DNA of 64,000 nt from Acinetobacter sp. NIPH 2699 (GCF_022549355.1 NZ_JAKZGL010000001.1:310001-374000); one strand, 5' to 3'. Numbered from the stretch's first letter, positions 27,006 through 37,009 are shown. Numbers and translations: made by a program. The notes: generated by a model from the sequence alone, not told the origin.

Positions 27006-27179
27006 CATCATATTCCTTATTTTTTAATATTATTGTGAAGTAACTCACATTTTATATATTTTTAATGAGGAAGATGAGATAAAAAAACAATTTAAATACA
27101 AAATTTACAAAACATCATAAAATGTAGCTAACCCTTAAATTTCTATGCGCTTAGCCACAAAAAAGAAGCGATTACCTTA

Positions 27180-28181
27180 TTATTGCGAAAATCCAAGCTC
27201 AACATTCATTAACTGAATAAACAATTCATCGACAACCAATTGCGTTTGTACATTCTGTGCCACCATCAACTTCTTTTGCTGTACGTCAGCATAAATCGTG
27301 AATAAGCGCTCTAAATGATATCGTTCAGCTAAATCATGGAAATCCAAATCATCATTTCTTAATGATTGATTCAACTTAAAACTGATTAAATCACCCAATA
27401 AATACTCAAACATGGTCATAAACTCTGTAAAACTTAGCTCTTTCGACCATTTGTTGGCATAGTGCAGCGGCATATTTTTTTCAGCAACCAACTTTAGCCA
27501 ATCACTTAAAAAAGAAGTACGCTTTTGCAGCCAACCGCTTTGCTCTATTTCAATCGCAGTCAAAGGCATGCCATTTGCCAGATTTAGCAATAATGAAATA
27601 TGCTCAGTCGTAATGTCTGGAACTTGCTGTTGCACAAATGACTGTGCATCTTCCACACTCAACCGATCTAAAGCGAAACGTTGCAAACGACTGCGAATCG
27701 TTGCAGGCAATTTTAAGTAATGATCCGCAAGTAAAATCAAAATGACTTTCTCACCTGGTTCTTCTAGTGTTTTAAGTAATGCATTTGCAGAAGCCATGTT
27801 TAAAGCTTCCGCAGGCTCTATGACGATAACTCGCCAACCCTCTCCAGTTTGCTGAACAAAAGGAAGTAAATCACGTATTTTTTCTATTTTAATTTTTGCA
27901 TTTTGTTTTTTATTGTCTTCGTCTGTCGTGATATGCACATAATTAGGATGCGTATCTGATTTTAACCATTGGCAGCTTGCACATTCACCACAAGCCGCTT
28001 GGGGCTGTTTATTTGCACATAATATCCAAGCAACAAAGCGCTCAGCAAACGCTTTTTTTGCACAACCTTGCTTCCCATAGAATAATAAACCATGTCCAAT
28101 TTCTGGGAAGCGCGTTGTCAGCAGCTCCCAAGTTTGTTCATGCCAAGAATAAGTCATTTGAGGTTGGATATTGACGATCAT
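27180..28181 (-). CDS. holB: DNA polymerase III subunit delta'
   Basis: The start at the ATG at 28181 (MIVNIQPQMTYSWHEQ, 333 residues) lies one base after the kdsB stop. The protein is a clamp-loader AAA+ subunit. It has a degenerate P-loop GKQGCAKKAF (no Gly-Lys-Thr, normal for delta'), a four-Cys zinc module CGECASCQWLKSDTHPNY (about residues 54-71) and the SRC-like motif TIRSRLQRF (about 175). It assembles with delta and DnaX to load the beta clamp. Length matches homologues. Confidence 0.93.
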   Translation of the reverse strand: MIVNIQPQMTYSWHEQTWELLTTRFPEIGHGLLFYGKQGCAKKAFAERFVAWILCANKQPQAACGECASCQWLKSDTHPNYVHITTDEDNKKQNAKIKIEKIRDLLPFVQQTGEGWRVIVIEPAEALNMASANALLKTLEEPGEKVILILLADHYLKLPATIRSRLQRFALDRLSVEDAQSFVQQQVPDITTEHISLLLNLANGMPLTAIEIEQSGWLQKRTSFLSDWLKLVAEKNMPLHYANKWSKELSFTEFMTMFEYLLGDLISFKLNQSLRNDDLDFHDLAERYHLERLFTIYADVQQKKLMVAQNVQTQLVVDELFIQLMNVELGFSQ

Positions 28182-28182
28182 A

Positions 28183-28944
28183 TTATTCAAATGCACTCAC
28201 AGGCATTGCATTAAGTCGATCTAAATCAGCTTGAGTATCGACACCTGGTGGGAGATTGGCTTCTGCAACTGCAATCGCAATACGATGGCCATTTTCCAGC
28301 ACACGTAATTGCTCCAGACTCTCCAGTTTTTCCAGATTGCCCTGTTGCCAAGTCACATACTCTTGTAGCAATTTGACACGATAAGCATATAAACCTAGAT
28401 GGCGGAATGCCTGATCATGCAACTTAACCTCAGCTTGCTTCACACCATCACGATCATATGGAATCGTTGCACGACTAAAATAGAGCGCTTCATTCCGATT
28501 AGACATGACGACTTTAACAATACTATCGCGTTGAAATTCGTCTAAATGATCAATCTGCTCGCATAACGTAGACATTGAACATTGCGGATTATCCACAAGA
28601 AGTTGTGCTACTTGTTTAACCAGTTGTGCAGGAAGTAAAGGTTCATCACCTTGAACATTGACAATAATATCGTCTTCTGCCCAACCTTTAAGGCGAGCAA
28701 CTTCACTCAAACGATCTGTCCCAGATGGATGATCCGCACTGGTTAAAACCACATCCACACCTTCGGCACGGCAAACATCAGCAATTCGAGGATCATCCGT
28801 CGCTACGCATAAATCATCAAAACCATCGACCTTTCTCGCCTGATCCACGACACGTAATATCATCGGACGACCATGAATCAATAAAAGTGGTTTTGCTGGC
28901 AAACGCGAACTCGCAAAACGAGCAGGTATAACGATATGTTTCAT
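28183..28944 (-). CDS. kdsB: 3-deoxy-manno-octulosonate cytidylyltransferase
   Basis: The 253-residue enzyme activates KDO to CMP-KDO for lipopolysaccharide inner core synthesis. It begins [21 protein letters not shown], the nucleotide-binding loop of the family. The metal and CTP site is in VATDDPRI (about residues 48-55) and [11 protein letters not shown] (about 95-105), with [10 protein letters not shown] near 185. It is placed 9 bases after lpxK in a msbA-lpxK-kdsB-holB series, coupling envelope lipid genes to a replication gene. Confidence 0.96.
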   Translation of the reverse strand: MKHIVIPARFASSRLPAKPLLLIHGRPMILRVVDQARKVDGFDDLCVATDDPRIADVCRAEGVDVVLTSADHPSGTDRLSEVARLKGWAEDDIIVNVQGDEPLLPAQLVKQVAQLLVDNPQCSMSTLCEQIDHLDEFQRDSIVKVVMSNRNEALYFSRATIPYDRDGVKQAEVKLHDQAFRHLGLYAYRVKLLQEYVTWQQGNLEKLESLEQLRVLENGHRIAIAVAEANLPPGVDTQADLDRLNAMPVSAFE

Positions 28945-28953
28945 GGTGATTCT

Positions 28954-29964
28954 CTAAGAAAATTGAATACCAACTTGTTGTAACTGCTGTCTCAACAAGT
29001 CATAACAATCAGATGACAAAACGGCCTCAACGGGTACGACCCAAATTGGGATATTAAATTCGGGATGCTGTTGCAACAAACGCTTAAATTTTACAGCATC
29101 TTTCTCAGTTGTAATAATTGCATCTTGCGAATCGAAGATTAAATCTGAAATCTCATAATCATGGTGATCAGGAAATTCATGCGCTTGATATTGACTCACA
29201 CCCAGCTTGCTCAGGGTTTGATAAAAGCGCCGTGGAAAGCCAATACCAACGACCGCATTAAAATATTGGTTTGCGTCGAACCAACTTAACTCCAAATCCG
29301 TCTTGAGAAGATAAGGCTGTCCAATATCCAAATACATATTGTTTTGTGGCTTTGCAACTTTAGTATGTTCGATGACTGTGCTGCTTTTTAATCTTGATTT
29401 TGGTTCTCGCAAATACCCTTCAGGTAATAGCTTTTCATTGCCTAAACCACGGTTTTGATCCAATACAATCCACTCGATCTGACGAGCTAAGGCCCAGTGT
29501 TGAAGACCATCATCACTAATAATCAAATCAAGATCATCAGCAGTTTGCAATAACAACTCTATAGAAGCTTGTCGATTAGGCCCAACAGCCATTGGAACAT
29601 TGGTTGATTGAACAATCAAACAAGGCTCATCACCTGCAACTGTAGGTTCTGAATGCGGATTCACTAAAAGCGGGAACGGGCCTTCACCACCATAACCACG
29701 ACTAATCACTCCGACACGAACGCCTTGCTGCTGTAGATATTTAACCAGTTGAATCAATAGCGGTGTTTTACCACTTCCACCCACCGTAATATTGCCAATC
29801 ACCATCACTGGTACAGGAGCGTGGTAAACCATCTTGACCCCAACCTTATACAAACTCTGATTCAGACAAAAGCCGAACCGATATAACCATGACAATGGGC
29901 GCAATACGATTAACCATGAAGCTTGCTCATTCCAAGCATCTTGTATACGTTGCGCCATCGACAT
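28954..29964 (-). CDS. lpxK: Tetraacyldisaccharide 4'-kinase
   Basis: The 336-residue inner-membrane-associated kinase phosphorylates the lipid A disaccharide at the 4' position. The P-loop GNITVGGSGKTP is at about residues 56-67, and ISDDGLQHW with the catalytic Asp pair at about 149-157. The N-terminal hydrophobic segment (LRPLSWLYRFGF) anchors it. GAGGA upstream supports the ATG at 29964. It lies 2 bases after msbA. Acinetobacter can lose lipooligosaccharide, but this gene appears intact. Confidence 0.95.
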   Translation of the reverse strand: MSMAQRIQDAWNEQASWLIVLRPLSWLYRFGFCLNQSLYKVGVKMVYHAPVPVMVIGNITVGGSGKTPLLIQLVKYLQQQGVRVGVISRGYGGEGPFPLLVNPHSEPTVAGDEPCLIVQSTNVPMAVGPNRQASIELLLQTADDLDLIISDDGLQHWALARQIEWIVLDQNRGLGNEKLLPEGYLREPKSRLKSSTVIEHTKVAKPQNNMYLDIGQPYLLKTDLELSWFDANQYFNAVVGIGFPRRFYQTLSKLGVSQYQAHEFPDHHDYEISDLIFDSQDAIITTEKDAVKFKRLLQQHPEFNIPIWVVPVEAVLSSDCYDLLRQQLQQVGIQFS

Positions 29965-29966
29965 AA

Positions 29967-31694
29967 TTAATCTTCCTCAAAGTTACGCTGATGCAACTGA
30001 TAGTACATACCGTGTTTAGCAAGTAATTCGGCGTGCGTACCCTGCTCTACAATTTTACCTTTATCCATCACCACAATAAGGTTAGCATTTTCTACTGTTG
30101 ATAAACGGTGTGCGATAACGATCGTTGTACGACCTTGCATTGCCTCATCAAAAGCTCTTTGAATAAAGAACTCCGACTCATTATCAAGCGCACTGGTTGC
30201 TTCATCTAAAATTAGGATCGGAGAATCTTTCAAAATCGCTCTTGCAATAGCAATACGCTGGCGTTGACCACCGGATAGATTCAAGCCTTGTGCGCCCAGA
30301 ACGGTGTCGTATCCATGCGGCAATTCCATAATAAAGTCATGCGCATAAGCGGCTTTTGCAGCAGCAATAATTTGCTCATCACTTGAATCTTGCAATTGAC
30401 CATAAGCGATATTGTCACGTACGGTACGATTAAAGAGTACCACTTGTTGATTGACCATGGCAATTTGCGAACGCAAACTGAGTAATTCAATCTCTCGAAC
30501 GGGAATGTCATCAAAATAAATCTGACCACGACTCAGCTCTTGGAAACGTGGCAACATATTGACTAAAGAGGTTTTACCCGCTCCTGAACGCCCAACCAAT
30601 GCAATGGTTTGCCCAGCCTTGATATCTAACGAGAAATCTTTAATCGCATGGGTACCATCACTATATTGCAAATTGGCTTGGTCAAATCGGATATTGCCCT
30701 TTAACGCTGGTTTAAGTTGTCCATTATTCTCTTCTTCTGGCAAATCTAACAACTCAAAAACAGAATGTGCGGCGGCTAAACCACGTTGTAGTTTTTCATT
30801 AATATCCGTTAAGTTCTTCACGGGTCTTGAAATCAAACCTGCGGCGGTAATATAAGCGACAAATTCACCAGCAGATGTATCACCAAATACTTGTGGTCTC
30901 AATGCTAACCAGAGGATCAGCGCCATTGCACAAGACAAAATCAACTGAACAACAGGACTATTAATGTTTTGAACCACAACCATTTTTAAACCGCGGCGAA
31001 GGTTCTCTACTGATGACTTATAAAAACGCTGCTGTTCAAAAGCCTCACCTGTGAAACTTTTAACCACTGAATTACCATTGATGGTTTCTTGAACCACGTG
31101 ATTCACATCACCCATGGTATTTTGTACTTGTAGCGAAAGTTTACGCATCCGTTTCGCGGCAACTCGAACCAATACACCAATCACAGGCATAAACACAATG
31201 ATGCAGAGCGTTAAACGCCAGTTGGTATAAAATAAATAGCTGAGCAAGCCAATAACAATCAAACCATCTTTAACTAAAGTCTGCAGTGAATCAGAAGATG
31301 CTGCTGTCAACTGCTGTACGTTATACATCAGCTTAGAACTAATATGACCTGAAGTATTATCAAGATAGTATTGGGATGGCAATCGTAGCAGCTTTGCGTA
31401 TACTTCTTGGCGAATACTAAACACTAATCTTCTTGAGATCACCGCTGTAAAATATCCCCCAAGGAATAAGCCAATACCACGAAAGAACATGAGCAAAATG
31501 ATTAAGACTGGAAACCAGTTTAAGTCTTCTCGACTACCGTTCTGAATCGCATCAATAATATATTTAAGTAATTTAGCTACCGAAACTTCTGTTGCAGCAT
31601 TGATACTGAAACCAATCAATACCAATAAGGCGACACCCCAATAAGATTTTAAATAAGCTAAAAGACGCAAATAGACTTTAAAATCTTGATTCAC
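29967..31694 (-). CDS. msbA: Lipid A export permease/ATP-binding protein MsbA
   Basis: The 575-residue half transporter has six N-terminal membrane segments and a C-terminal ATPase. Walker A is GRSGAGKTSL (about residues 370-379), the signature is LSGGQRQRIAIARAIL (about 474-489) and Walker B is [12 protein letters not shown] (about 494-505), with an H-loop in IAHRLSTVE. It flips core-lipid A across the inner membrane. Its start overlaps the exbD stop by 4 bases, and lpxK follows directly, so export and synthesis of lipid A are co-expressed. Confidence 0.96.
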   Translation of the reverse strand: MNQDFKVYLRLLAYLKSYWGVALLVLIGFSINAATEVSVAKLLKYIIDAIQNGSREDLNWFPVLIILLMFFRGIGLFLGGYFTAVISRRLVFSIRQEVYAKLLRLPSQYYLDNTSGHISSKLMYNVQQLTAASSDSLQTLVKDGLIVIGLLSYLFYTNWRLTLCIIVFMPVIGVLVRVAAKRMRKLSLQVQNTMGDVNHVVQETINGNSVVKSFTGEAFEQQRFYKSSVENLRRGLKMVVVQNINSPVVQLILSCAMALILWLALRPQVFGDTSAGEFVAYITAAGLISRPVKNLTDINEKLQRGLAAAHSVFELLDLPEEENNGQLKPALKGNIRFDQANLQYSDGTHAIKDFSLDIKAGQTIALVGRSGAGKTSLVNMLPRFQELSRGQIYFDDIPVREIELLSLRSQIAMVNQQVVLFNRTVRDNIAYGQLQDSSDEQIIAAAKAAYAHDFIMELPHGYDTVLGAQGLNLSGGQRQRIAIARAILKDSPILILDEATSALDNESEFFIQRAFDEAMQGRTTIVIAHRLSTVENANLIVVMDKGKIVEQGTHAELLAKHGMYYQLHQRNFEED

Positions 31695-32119
31695 TCAGTA
31701 AAACCTCTAGTTGGAACTTTAGTGCTGATGTTGACATTTACAAAGCCAAGCTGTCCAGCCACATCCATCACACGAATCACATCTTGATGTGCAGCATTTG
31801 CATCAGCAGCAATGATAAACATAAAATCTCGACGATCCTGTGCAACTTGTTTAATTGCAGTGCTTAGGTCAGCAATCTCTTTACTTGATAATGCTTGGCC
31901 GTTCACAGAATAATACCCTTTTGAGTCTACCATGATTTCAATTTTGTGATCGAATTGTTTCGGCGGAACGCCTTGCGCGTCTGGCAGCGTAAGATTGATA
32001 CGACTTTGCTGACTAAAAGTAGTTGAAAGTAATAAAAACACCAAAATAAATAACATACAGTCAATCATTGGCGTCAAATTGATATGAATATCTTCAACCT
32101 GAGAACGTTTAAATTTCAT
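31691..32119 (-). CDS. exbD: ExbD/TolR-family biopolymer transport protein
   Basis: The 142-residue protein has one N-terminal membrane helix (MIDCMLFILVFLLLSTTF, about residues 18-35) carrying the functional Asp of the ExbD/TolR proton channel. A periplasmic domain (LTLPDAQGVPPK onward) follows. With ExbB it converts proton motive force to movement of a TonB- or TolA-like partner. No tonB gene is adjacent. Instead it precedes msbA with a 4-base overlap, an arrangement common in this genus and related bacteria. ExbD versus TolR cannot be separated by sequence alone. Confidence 0.92.
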   Translation of the reverse strand: MKFKRSQVEDIHINLTPMIDCMLFILVFLLLSTTFSQQSRINLTLPDAQGVPPKQFDHKIEIMVDSKGYYSVNGQALSSKEIADLSTAIKQVAQDRRDFMFIIAADANAAHQDVIRVMDVAGQLGFVNVNISTKVPTRGFTE

Positions 32120-32134
32120 TATGACACCCTATGC

Positions 32135-32764
32135 TTAGCTTGCACGACGGTGTTCTTGTACATGTGGTGCTTTCTTATGGAAAAGCGCAGCATGAAACAA
32201 TGTTGATTGTTGCTCTAACTCAGCGACATATTCATGAACCACGCGTTGAAAATAGCGATAGGCAATCATGGCGGGGATTGCAATTAACATCCCAACAGCA
32301 GTGGTAATTAATGCTTTTGAAATACCAGGCATCATCATACTGGCATTACCAGAAGAACCGATATCAATTACTAAAAATGCTTCAATGATCCCCAATACAG
32401 TTCCCAACAAACCCAGTAATGGCGCAATTGCACCCAAGGTACCTAAAAAGTTTATATTTTTTTCTAGATAATTGACTTCTTGTGAAGCAGTGGCTTCCAT
32501 TTGAGCACAGGCAAATTGTTCACCTTGATCTTTATGCTCATAGCCAGCATTTAGGATACGCCCTAAAGGACTTTGTTTTGCCTCATCCTGCTCTAAATGC
32601 TCGATAACTGATTCAAAATTAGAACTATTTACCAACAAAGCTTGAGGTAATATTTGTGACCGTTTTAAACGAAGATATCGTTCAATTGTAATTGCAACCG
32701 TAAAAATTGATGAGAGAGTAAGCGGCAGCATTAACCAGCCACCCGCTTTCACAAGTTCCCACAT
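32135..32764 (-). CDS. exbB: MotA/TolQ/ExbB proton channel family protein
   Basis: From the ATG at 32764 (MWELVKAGGWLMLPL) the protein has 209 residues. It has three membrane helices (about residues 7-27, 105-130, 145-170) and the family core FLGTLGAIAPLLGLLGTVLG with KALITTAVGMLIAIPAMIAY. It forms the pentameric channel that works with ExbD, encoded 15 bases downstream. An upstream TTG extension to 32776 is less likely. The pair is linked to the lipid A genes msbA and lpxK. Confidence 0.92.
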   Translation of the reverse strand: MWELVKAGGWLMLPLTLSSIFTVAITIERYLRLKRSQILPQALLVNSSNFESVIEHLEQDEAKQSPLGRILNAGYEHKDQGEQFACAQMEATASQEVNYLEKNINFLGTLGAIAPLLGLLGTVLGIIEAFLVIDIGSSGNASMMMPGISKALITTAVGMLIAIPAMIAYRYFQRVVHEYVAELEQQSTLFHAALFHKKAPHVQEHRRAS

Positions 32765-32811
32765 ATTATTCCCCAATAATATTTAAAATATAAAAGGACG
32801 TACCCTAAATA

Positions 32812-33699
32812 TTAGTTTGGTAAACAAATATTTAAGATCCCATCCAACTCATCCAGTGAGTGATAATGAATAACCATTTTCCCTTTGCCTTTTTGATTAT
32901 GGTCAATTTTCACATTTGCACCAAAACGTTCTGATAGTTTTTGGGTCAATTGCTCAATATCTGGAGAAACTTGGACCTTCTCCTTTTCGGATTTTGGTTC
33001 ACTCCACTCACGCACTAATTGTTCAGTTTGGCGTACCGACAAACCTTTTTCAATGACGATTTTTGCTACTTCCATTTGGTCTTTGGCTTTCAAAGTCAAA
33101 ATGGCACGAGCATGCCCCATATCAATTTGCCCTTGCTGCATAAAGTCTTTAATTGGGTCAGCCAAACTCAATAAACGCAATAAATTGCTCACCGTCGTAC
33201 GGGCTTTACCCACTGTTTCAGCAATCTCTTGATGACTTAGACCAAACTCTTCATGGAAACGTTGTAAGGCTAGGGCTTGATCAATCGGGTTTAAGTCTTG
33301 ACGTTGAATATTTTCAATCAATGCCAATGCAATCGCGACTTGATCATTTAACTCACGCACAATGGCAGGAATTTCAGTCAACCCAGCCATCTTTGCCGCA
33401 CGCCAGCGACGCTCACCCGCAATAATTTCATAAGGATGCTGTTCGTCATCCACAGGACGAATCACGATCGGTTGCATCACACCATGTTTTTCAATCGAGG
33501 ATGCAAGCTCTTGTAAGTCTTGCTCCTGAATAAAGCGACGTGGTTGATACTCGCCACGTTTCAATAAATTGACATCAATCTGCTTGAGTTGACCATGATC
33601 TAAGGCTTGTGCTTCTAGTTGCAATTTTTCTTTCTGAATTGAACCCAGTAGCGCATCTAAACCACGACCTTTAGCCAACCCGCGTTTTTTGATGCTCAT
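32812..33699 (-). CDS. parB: Chromosome partitioning protein ParB
   Basis: The 295-residue protein starts MSIKKRGLAKGRGLDALLGS, the ParA-interacting N-terminus. The ParB/Srx CTP-binding segment has GEYQPRR (about 51-57) and EIIAGERRWRAAKMAGL (about 90-106). The helix-turn-helix includes LSHQEIAETVGKARTTVSNLLRLL near residues 154-178, and a C-terminal dimer domain follows. ParB binds parS sites and spreads as a CTP-dependent clamp. Its start overlaps the parA stop by four bases. No parS consensus was found in this window. Confidence 0.96.
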   Translation of the reverse strand: MSIKKRGLAKGRGLDALLGSIQKEKLQLEAQALDHGQLKQIDVNLLKRGEYQPRRFIQEQDLQELASSIEKHGVMQPIVIRPVDDEQHPYEIIAGERRWRAAKMAGLTEIPAIVRELNDQVAIALALIENIQRQDLNPIDQALALQRFHEEFGLSHQEIAETVGKARTTVSNLLRLLSLADPIKDFMQQGQIDMGHARAILTLKAKDQMEVAKIVIEKGLSVRQTEQLVREWSEPKSEKEKVQVSPDIEQLTQKLSERFGANVKIDHNQKGKGKMVIHYHSLDELDGILNICLPN

Positions 33700-34478
33700 A
33701 CAGCAGTTCCTTTTTTCACTTTACTTTTCTTCAATATTTCTGCGGCTAAATTCAAATATGCAACCGCACCTTTTGAACTTTTTTCAAAATAGATCACAGG
33801 CAAACCATGTGCAGGTGCTTCAGCCAAGCGGATATTCCTCGGTACAACAGTATCATACAGTTTCTTACCGAAATATTGCTCCAACTCTGCTGAGACATCT
33901 CGTGTCAATGCATTACGAGCATCGTACATGGTACGTAATACCCCAACAATTTCCAAGTTTGGATTAAGGGCTTTTTGTATACGATCAATTGTTTGTGTTA
34001 AGTCAGCCAAACCTTCCAAAGCATAGTATTCACATTGCATAGGAATAATCACGCCATTGACAGCCGCCAAGGCATTGACCGTAATGAGACTTAAACTTGG
34101 TGCACAATCAACAATAATATAGTCATACGATGCAGCAACTTCCTGCAACGCATTTTTAAGAATAAACTCTCTACCTTCTTGCTCTGCAATTGCAAGTTCA
34201 ACCCCTGCAAGCTCACGATTTGCACCAAGAACTTTATAACCGACTTCTGCCTTTTGAATTGCAGTCTCAATCGGAACTTCTCCCAAAAGGACGTCGGTTA
34301 TTGAATAAAGTAAATCATTTTTTTGAACGCCAGACCCCATCGTGGCATTGCCCTGTGAGTCCATATCAACCAACAAGACACGTTTCTTTAAGATCGCCAA
34401 AGACGCAGCAAGATTTACTGCTGTCGTGGTTTTCCCTACACCACCTTTTTGGTTCGCAATCGCAATAATTTGAGCCAT
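33696..34478 (-). CDS. parA: Chromosome partitioning ATPase ParA
   Basis: The 260-residue protein is a deviant Walker A ATPase. It begins MAQIIAIANQKGGVGKTTTAVNLA (KGGVGKTT at about residues 11-18), with VDMDSQGNATMGSG near 38 and the Walker B region IIVDCAPSLSLIT near 119. It forms gradients on the nucleoid that pull ParB-parS complexes apart. The small size is typical of chromosomal (Soj) ParA. Gene order rsmG-parA-parB is the widespread chromosomal one. Confidence 0.97.
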   Translation of the reverse strand: MAQIIAIANQKGGVGKTTTAVNLAASLAILKKRVLLVDMDSQGNATMGSGVQKNDLLYSITDVLLGEVPIETAIQKAEVGYKVLGANRELAGVELAIAEQEGREFILKNALQEVAASYDYIIVDCAPSLSLITVNALAAVNGVIIPMQCEYYALEGLADLTQTIDRIQKALNPNLEIVGVLRTMYDARNALTRDVSAELEQYFGKKLYDTVVPRNIRLAEAPAHGLPVIYFEKSSKGAVAYLNLAAEILKKSKVKKGTAV

Positions 34479-34496
34479 GATTACCCTTAATATTTT

Positions 34497-35132
34497 TTAT
34501 TGAATACGTTGAAGTAAAAGTAAATGACGTTGTTCATCTAATCTTGGTACACGAAGTTCTATCACTTTACACGAATATTCATTTTCCAGCTGCTCAACCT
34601 CATCCGCTGGGATCAAGCCTTTCATCGCAGCAATAATACTTTGCTCATGCATATAGGGTTGTGCCGCATCTACAAAGTCCGACAATGATGCAAAAGCACG
34701 ACTTGTAATGACATCGAAATGACCAAGCTCATCAATACTGTCTTCATTTTCAACACGTGTTTGCACTGCAATTACATTTTTTAGTTTCAAATCAGCAATA
34801 AATTGTTTTAGAAAACGAATCTTCTTCCCATTTGAATCTAATAGTACACAAGAACGTTCTGGTTGACATAATGCAATGATCATGCCTGGCATACCGCCAC
34901 CTGTACCCACATCCAACAAACGCCCCTGTGGTAAATCATTTAAGATACTTAAACTATCTAATAAATGTTTAACCAACATTTCTTTAGGGTCACGAATGGC
35001 GGTTAGGTTATATGCCTTATTCCATAGCACCAAAGCATCTTGATATTTCAATAAGAGTGTTAGGGCTTCTTCACTTAGGTTGAGACCTAGAGCTTGACTA
35101 CCTTGCTTTAATTCTTGAAAAAAAGGATGCAT
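34497..35132 (-). CDS. rsmG: 16S rRNA (guanine527-N7)-methyltransferase RsmG
   Basis: The start is placed at the ATG at 35132 (MHPFFQELKQGSQALGL, 211 residues), as in homologues; the open frame upstream to 35186 is not family-like. The SAM-binding motif LLDVGTGGGMPGMIIAL is at about residues 70-86, followed by LLDSNGKKIRFL and VITSRAFASL. It methylates G527 of 16S rRNA; loss gives low-level streptomycin resistance. It precedes parA by 18 bases. Confidence 0.95.
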   Translation of the reverse strand: MHPFFQELKQGSQALGLNLSEEALTLLLKYQDALVLWNKAYNLTAIRDPKEMLVKHLLDSLSILNDLPQGRLLDVGTGGGMPGMIIALCQPERSCVLLDSNGKKIRFLKQFIADLKLKNVIAVQTRVENEDSIDELGHFDVITSRAFASLSDFVDAAQPYMHEQSIIAAMKGLIPADEVEQLENEYSCKVIELRVPRLDEQRHLLLLQRIQ

Positions 35133-35306
35133 AACAGTGCGACATCTCGATAAACTTGCTGTGCAGTATACCGATTTCTGATACAAGGCACAGCAGGACT
35201 TGTTGAACGATTATGCAGTTAAACATTTACAAGCATGATAAACTGCACAATCCTTTAAGTTTTTGTCTTTTCTTATGCAAATCACAGATAGACAAAGCAT
35301 TTTTTA

Positions 35307-35996
35307 TTATGCAAAGACACCTTGCTTGATTTGTTGATCAAGCTGCTCCAAACGCTCTGGCGTACCAACATCCACCCAGATTGCTTGCATCTTTTCAGCA
35401 GAAACCTGTTGTTGTTGCATCGCCTGCTTGAGTAAGGGCGCCAATGGACGCTTGCCATTTTCCAAACCTGCAAACATTTGCGGAGACAATAGAGCAACAC
35501 CACTATAAGTGAGTGCCTCACCCAATTGCTGTTGCTCAAAAGTATATGCCAAATCATTCGAAAGAATAAAATCGCCGTTTAAATGTTGCGGTGGGTTTTC
35601 TACCAATACTAAATGTGCTTGTTTATGATCAAGCTTAACATTCAATAATGAAGAAAAATCCATCGTTGTCCACACATCACCATTAACCAAGATAAATGGT
35701 TCATTACCCAACAATGGCAATGCATTGATGATTCCACCCGCTGTTTCCAAGCCTTCGCCCTCATGTGACCAAAGAATGGTTACGCCAAATTCAGAACCAT
35801 CACCTAAAGCAGCAACAAGTTTTTCAGCTAACCAAGCCGTATTAATAACAATTTCAGTCACACCGATTTGTTGCAGCTTTTCAATATGCCAGACAATCAA
35901 TGGCTTTCCACCAACATCTAATAAAGGCTTTGGTGTATGTAAGGTCAAGGGACGCATACGATTGCCAAGACCTGCCGCAAGAATCATCGCTTTCAT
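35307..35996 (-). CDS. murU: N-acetylmuramate alpha-1-phosphate uridylyltransferase
   Basis: The 229-residue nucleotidyltransferase begins MKAMILAAGLGNRMRPLTLHTPKPLL, with the GxGxRxxPLT...PKP signature. VNGDVWTTMDF holds the metal-binding Asp near residue 108. MurU converts MurNAc-1-P to UDP-MurNAc in the cell-wall recycling route that bypasses de novo UDP-MurNAc synthesis and gives intrinsic fosfomycin tolerance. Its partner amgK is immediately upstream with a one-base overlap, which makes the specific function convincing. Confidence 0.92.
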   Translation of the reverse strand: MKAMILAAGLGNRMRPLTLHTPKPLLDVGGKPLIVWHIEKLQQIGVTEIVINTAWLAEKLVAALGDGSEFGVTILWSHEGEGLETAGGIINALPLLGNEPFILVNGDVWTTMDFSSLLNVKLDHKQAHLVLVENPPQHLNGDFILSNDLAYTFEQQQLGEALTYSGVALLSPQMFAGLENGKRPLAPLLKQAMQQQQVSAEKMQAIWVDVGTPERLEQLDQQIKQGVFA

Positions 35997-37009
35997 TATG
36001 CTGCAACCTCGTAATCGCCATATTTAACAATAAACTTTGGCATGACCACATCACGAATAAATTGCATAAAATCATTTAACTCATCATAGCCTTGACTTTC
36101 TTCAAGCAAATACCACATGACTCGAGGTAAATCATTTAAATAGCCAGATTTGCCATCACGCTCAAATAAACGTACAAAAATCCCTAGAATTTTAAGATGA
36201 CGTTGAATCGCCATCAGATCCGCATCGCGTTTGAATTGTTCAAAACTACGATTTTCTTTCGCAGAATCAGGTAACAAGCGATAAAACACGTCAAACCATT
36301 GATACACACGTTCAGCGTTCCATTGCACATAAGCATCACGTGTAATCGAGATCAGATCATAAGTATCCGCACCAATCACAGCATCTTGAAAGTCGATCAC
36401 CCCTAAAGCCTGTTCATTTTCAATTTTCATTAAATTACGACTATGAAAATCACGATGAACAATCACTTGAGGCTGATTGGTCGCCTCAATCGCCAGAAAG
36501 TCGAATGCTTGCTCAATGGTTTCAAGCTGCTGCTCTGTAGGCTGGATCTTCAAAGAAGGTAACAGCCACTCCGTCAATAAACGCATTTCCGTCATTAACT
36601 TTTCATACGAATACGCAGGTAAATGATTTCGACCATCAATTTCCTGCAACTCAATCAACTGCTGAAAACTTTGTGCATAGTATTGATCAACCGTTTCATC
36701 ATTGAGCAATGTTGACAATACAACATCACCAAAATCCTCTAACAGCAGCAAACCTTGCGCTAAGTCTTTTGCAATGATATGTGGCACTCGAACACCATGC
36801 TGATCAAAGAACTCATCAATACTCACAAATGGAATACAATCTTCTTTTTCAGGAGGCGCATCCATGAGCATATATGTTTTGTTTTGTAACTTGATTCGCG
36901 CATAGCGACGGAAGCTAGCATCACCTGCTAAAAAGCTGATCTCGAACTGATCAGATTGCAGTGTGGTATGCAGCCAAGTTTGTATCAATTGTTCACGTTG
37001 TGTATTCAT
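35996..37009 (-). CDS. amgK: N-acetylmuramate/N-acetylglucosamine anomeric kinase
   Basis: The ATG at 37009 gives 337 residues of an aminoglycoside-phosphotransferase-fold kinase. The catalytic loop is VIVHRDFHSRNLMKI (about residues 196-210), and the metal-binding Asp is in LGVIDFQDAVIGADTYDL (about 218-235). AmgK phosphorylates recycled MurNAc or GlcNAc at the anomeric position for MurU. It is divergent from lptD with 118 bases between start codons, so cell-wall recycling and outer membrane assembly genes share an intergenic promoter region. Confidence 0.92.
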   Translation of the reverse strand: MNTQREQLIQTWLHTTLQSDQFEISFLAGDASFRRYARIKLQNKTYMLMDAPPEKEDCIPFVSIDEFFDQHGVRVPHIIAKDLAQGLLLLEDFGDVVLSTLLNDETVDQYYAQSFQQLIELQEIDGRNHLPAYSYEKLMTEMRLLTEWLLPSLKIQPTEQQLETIEQAFDFLAIEATNQPQVIVHRDFHSRNLMKIENEQALGVIDFQDAVIGADTYDLISITRDAYVQWNAERVYQWFDVFYRLLPDSAKENRSFEQFKRDADLMAIQRHLKILGIFVRLFERDGKSGYLNDLPRVMWYLLEESQGYDELNDFMQFIRDVVMPKFIVKYGDYEVAA

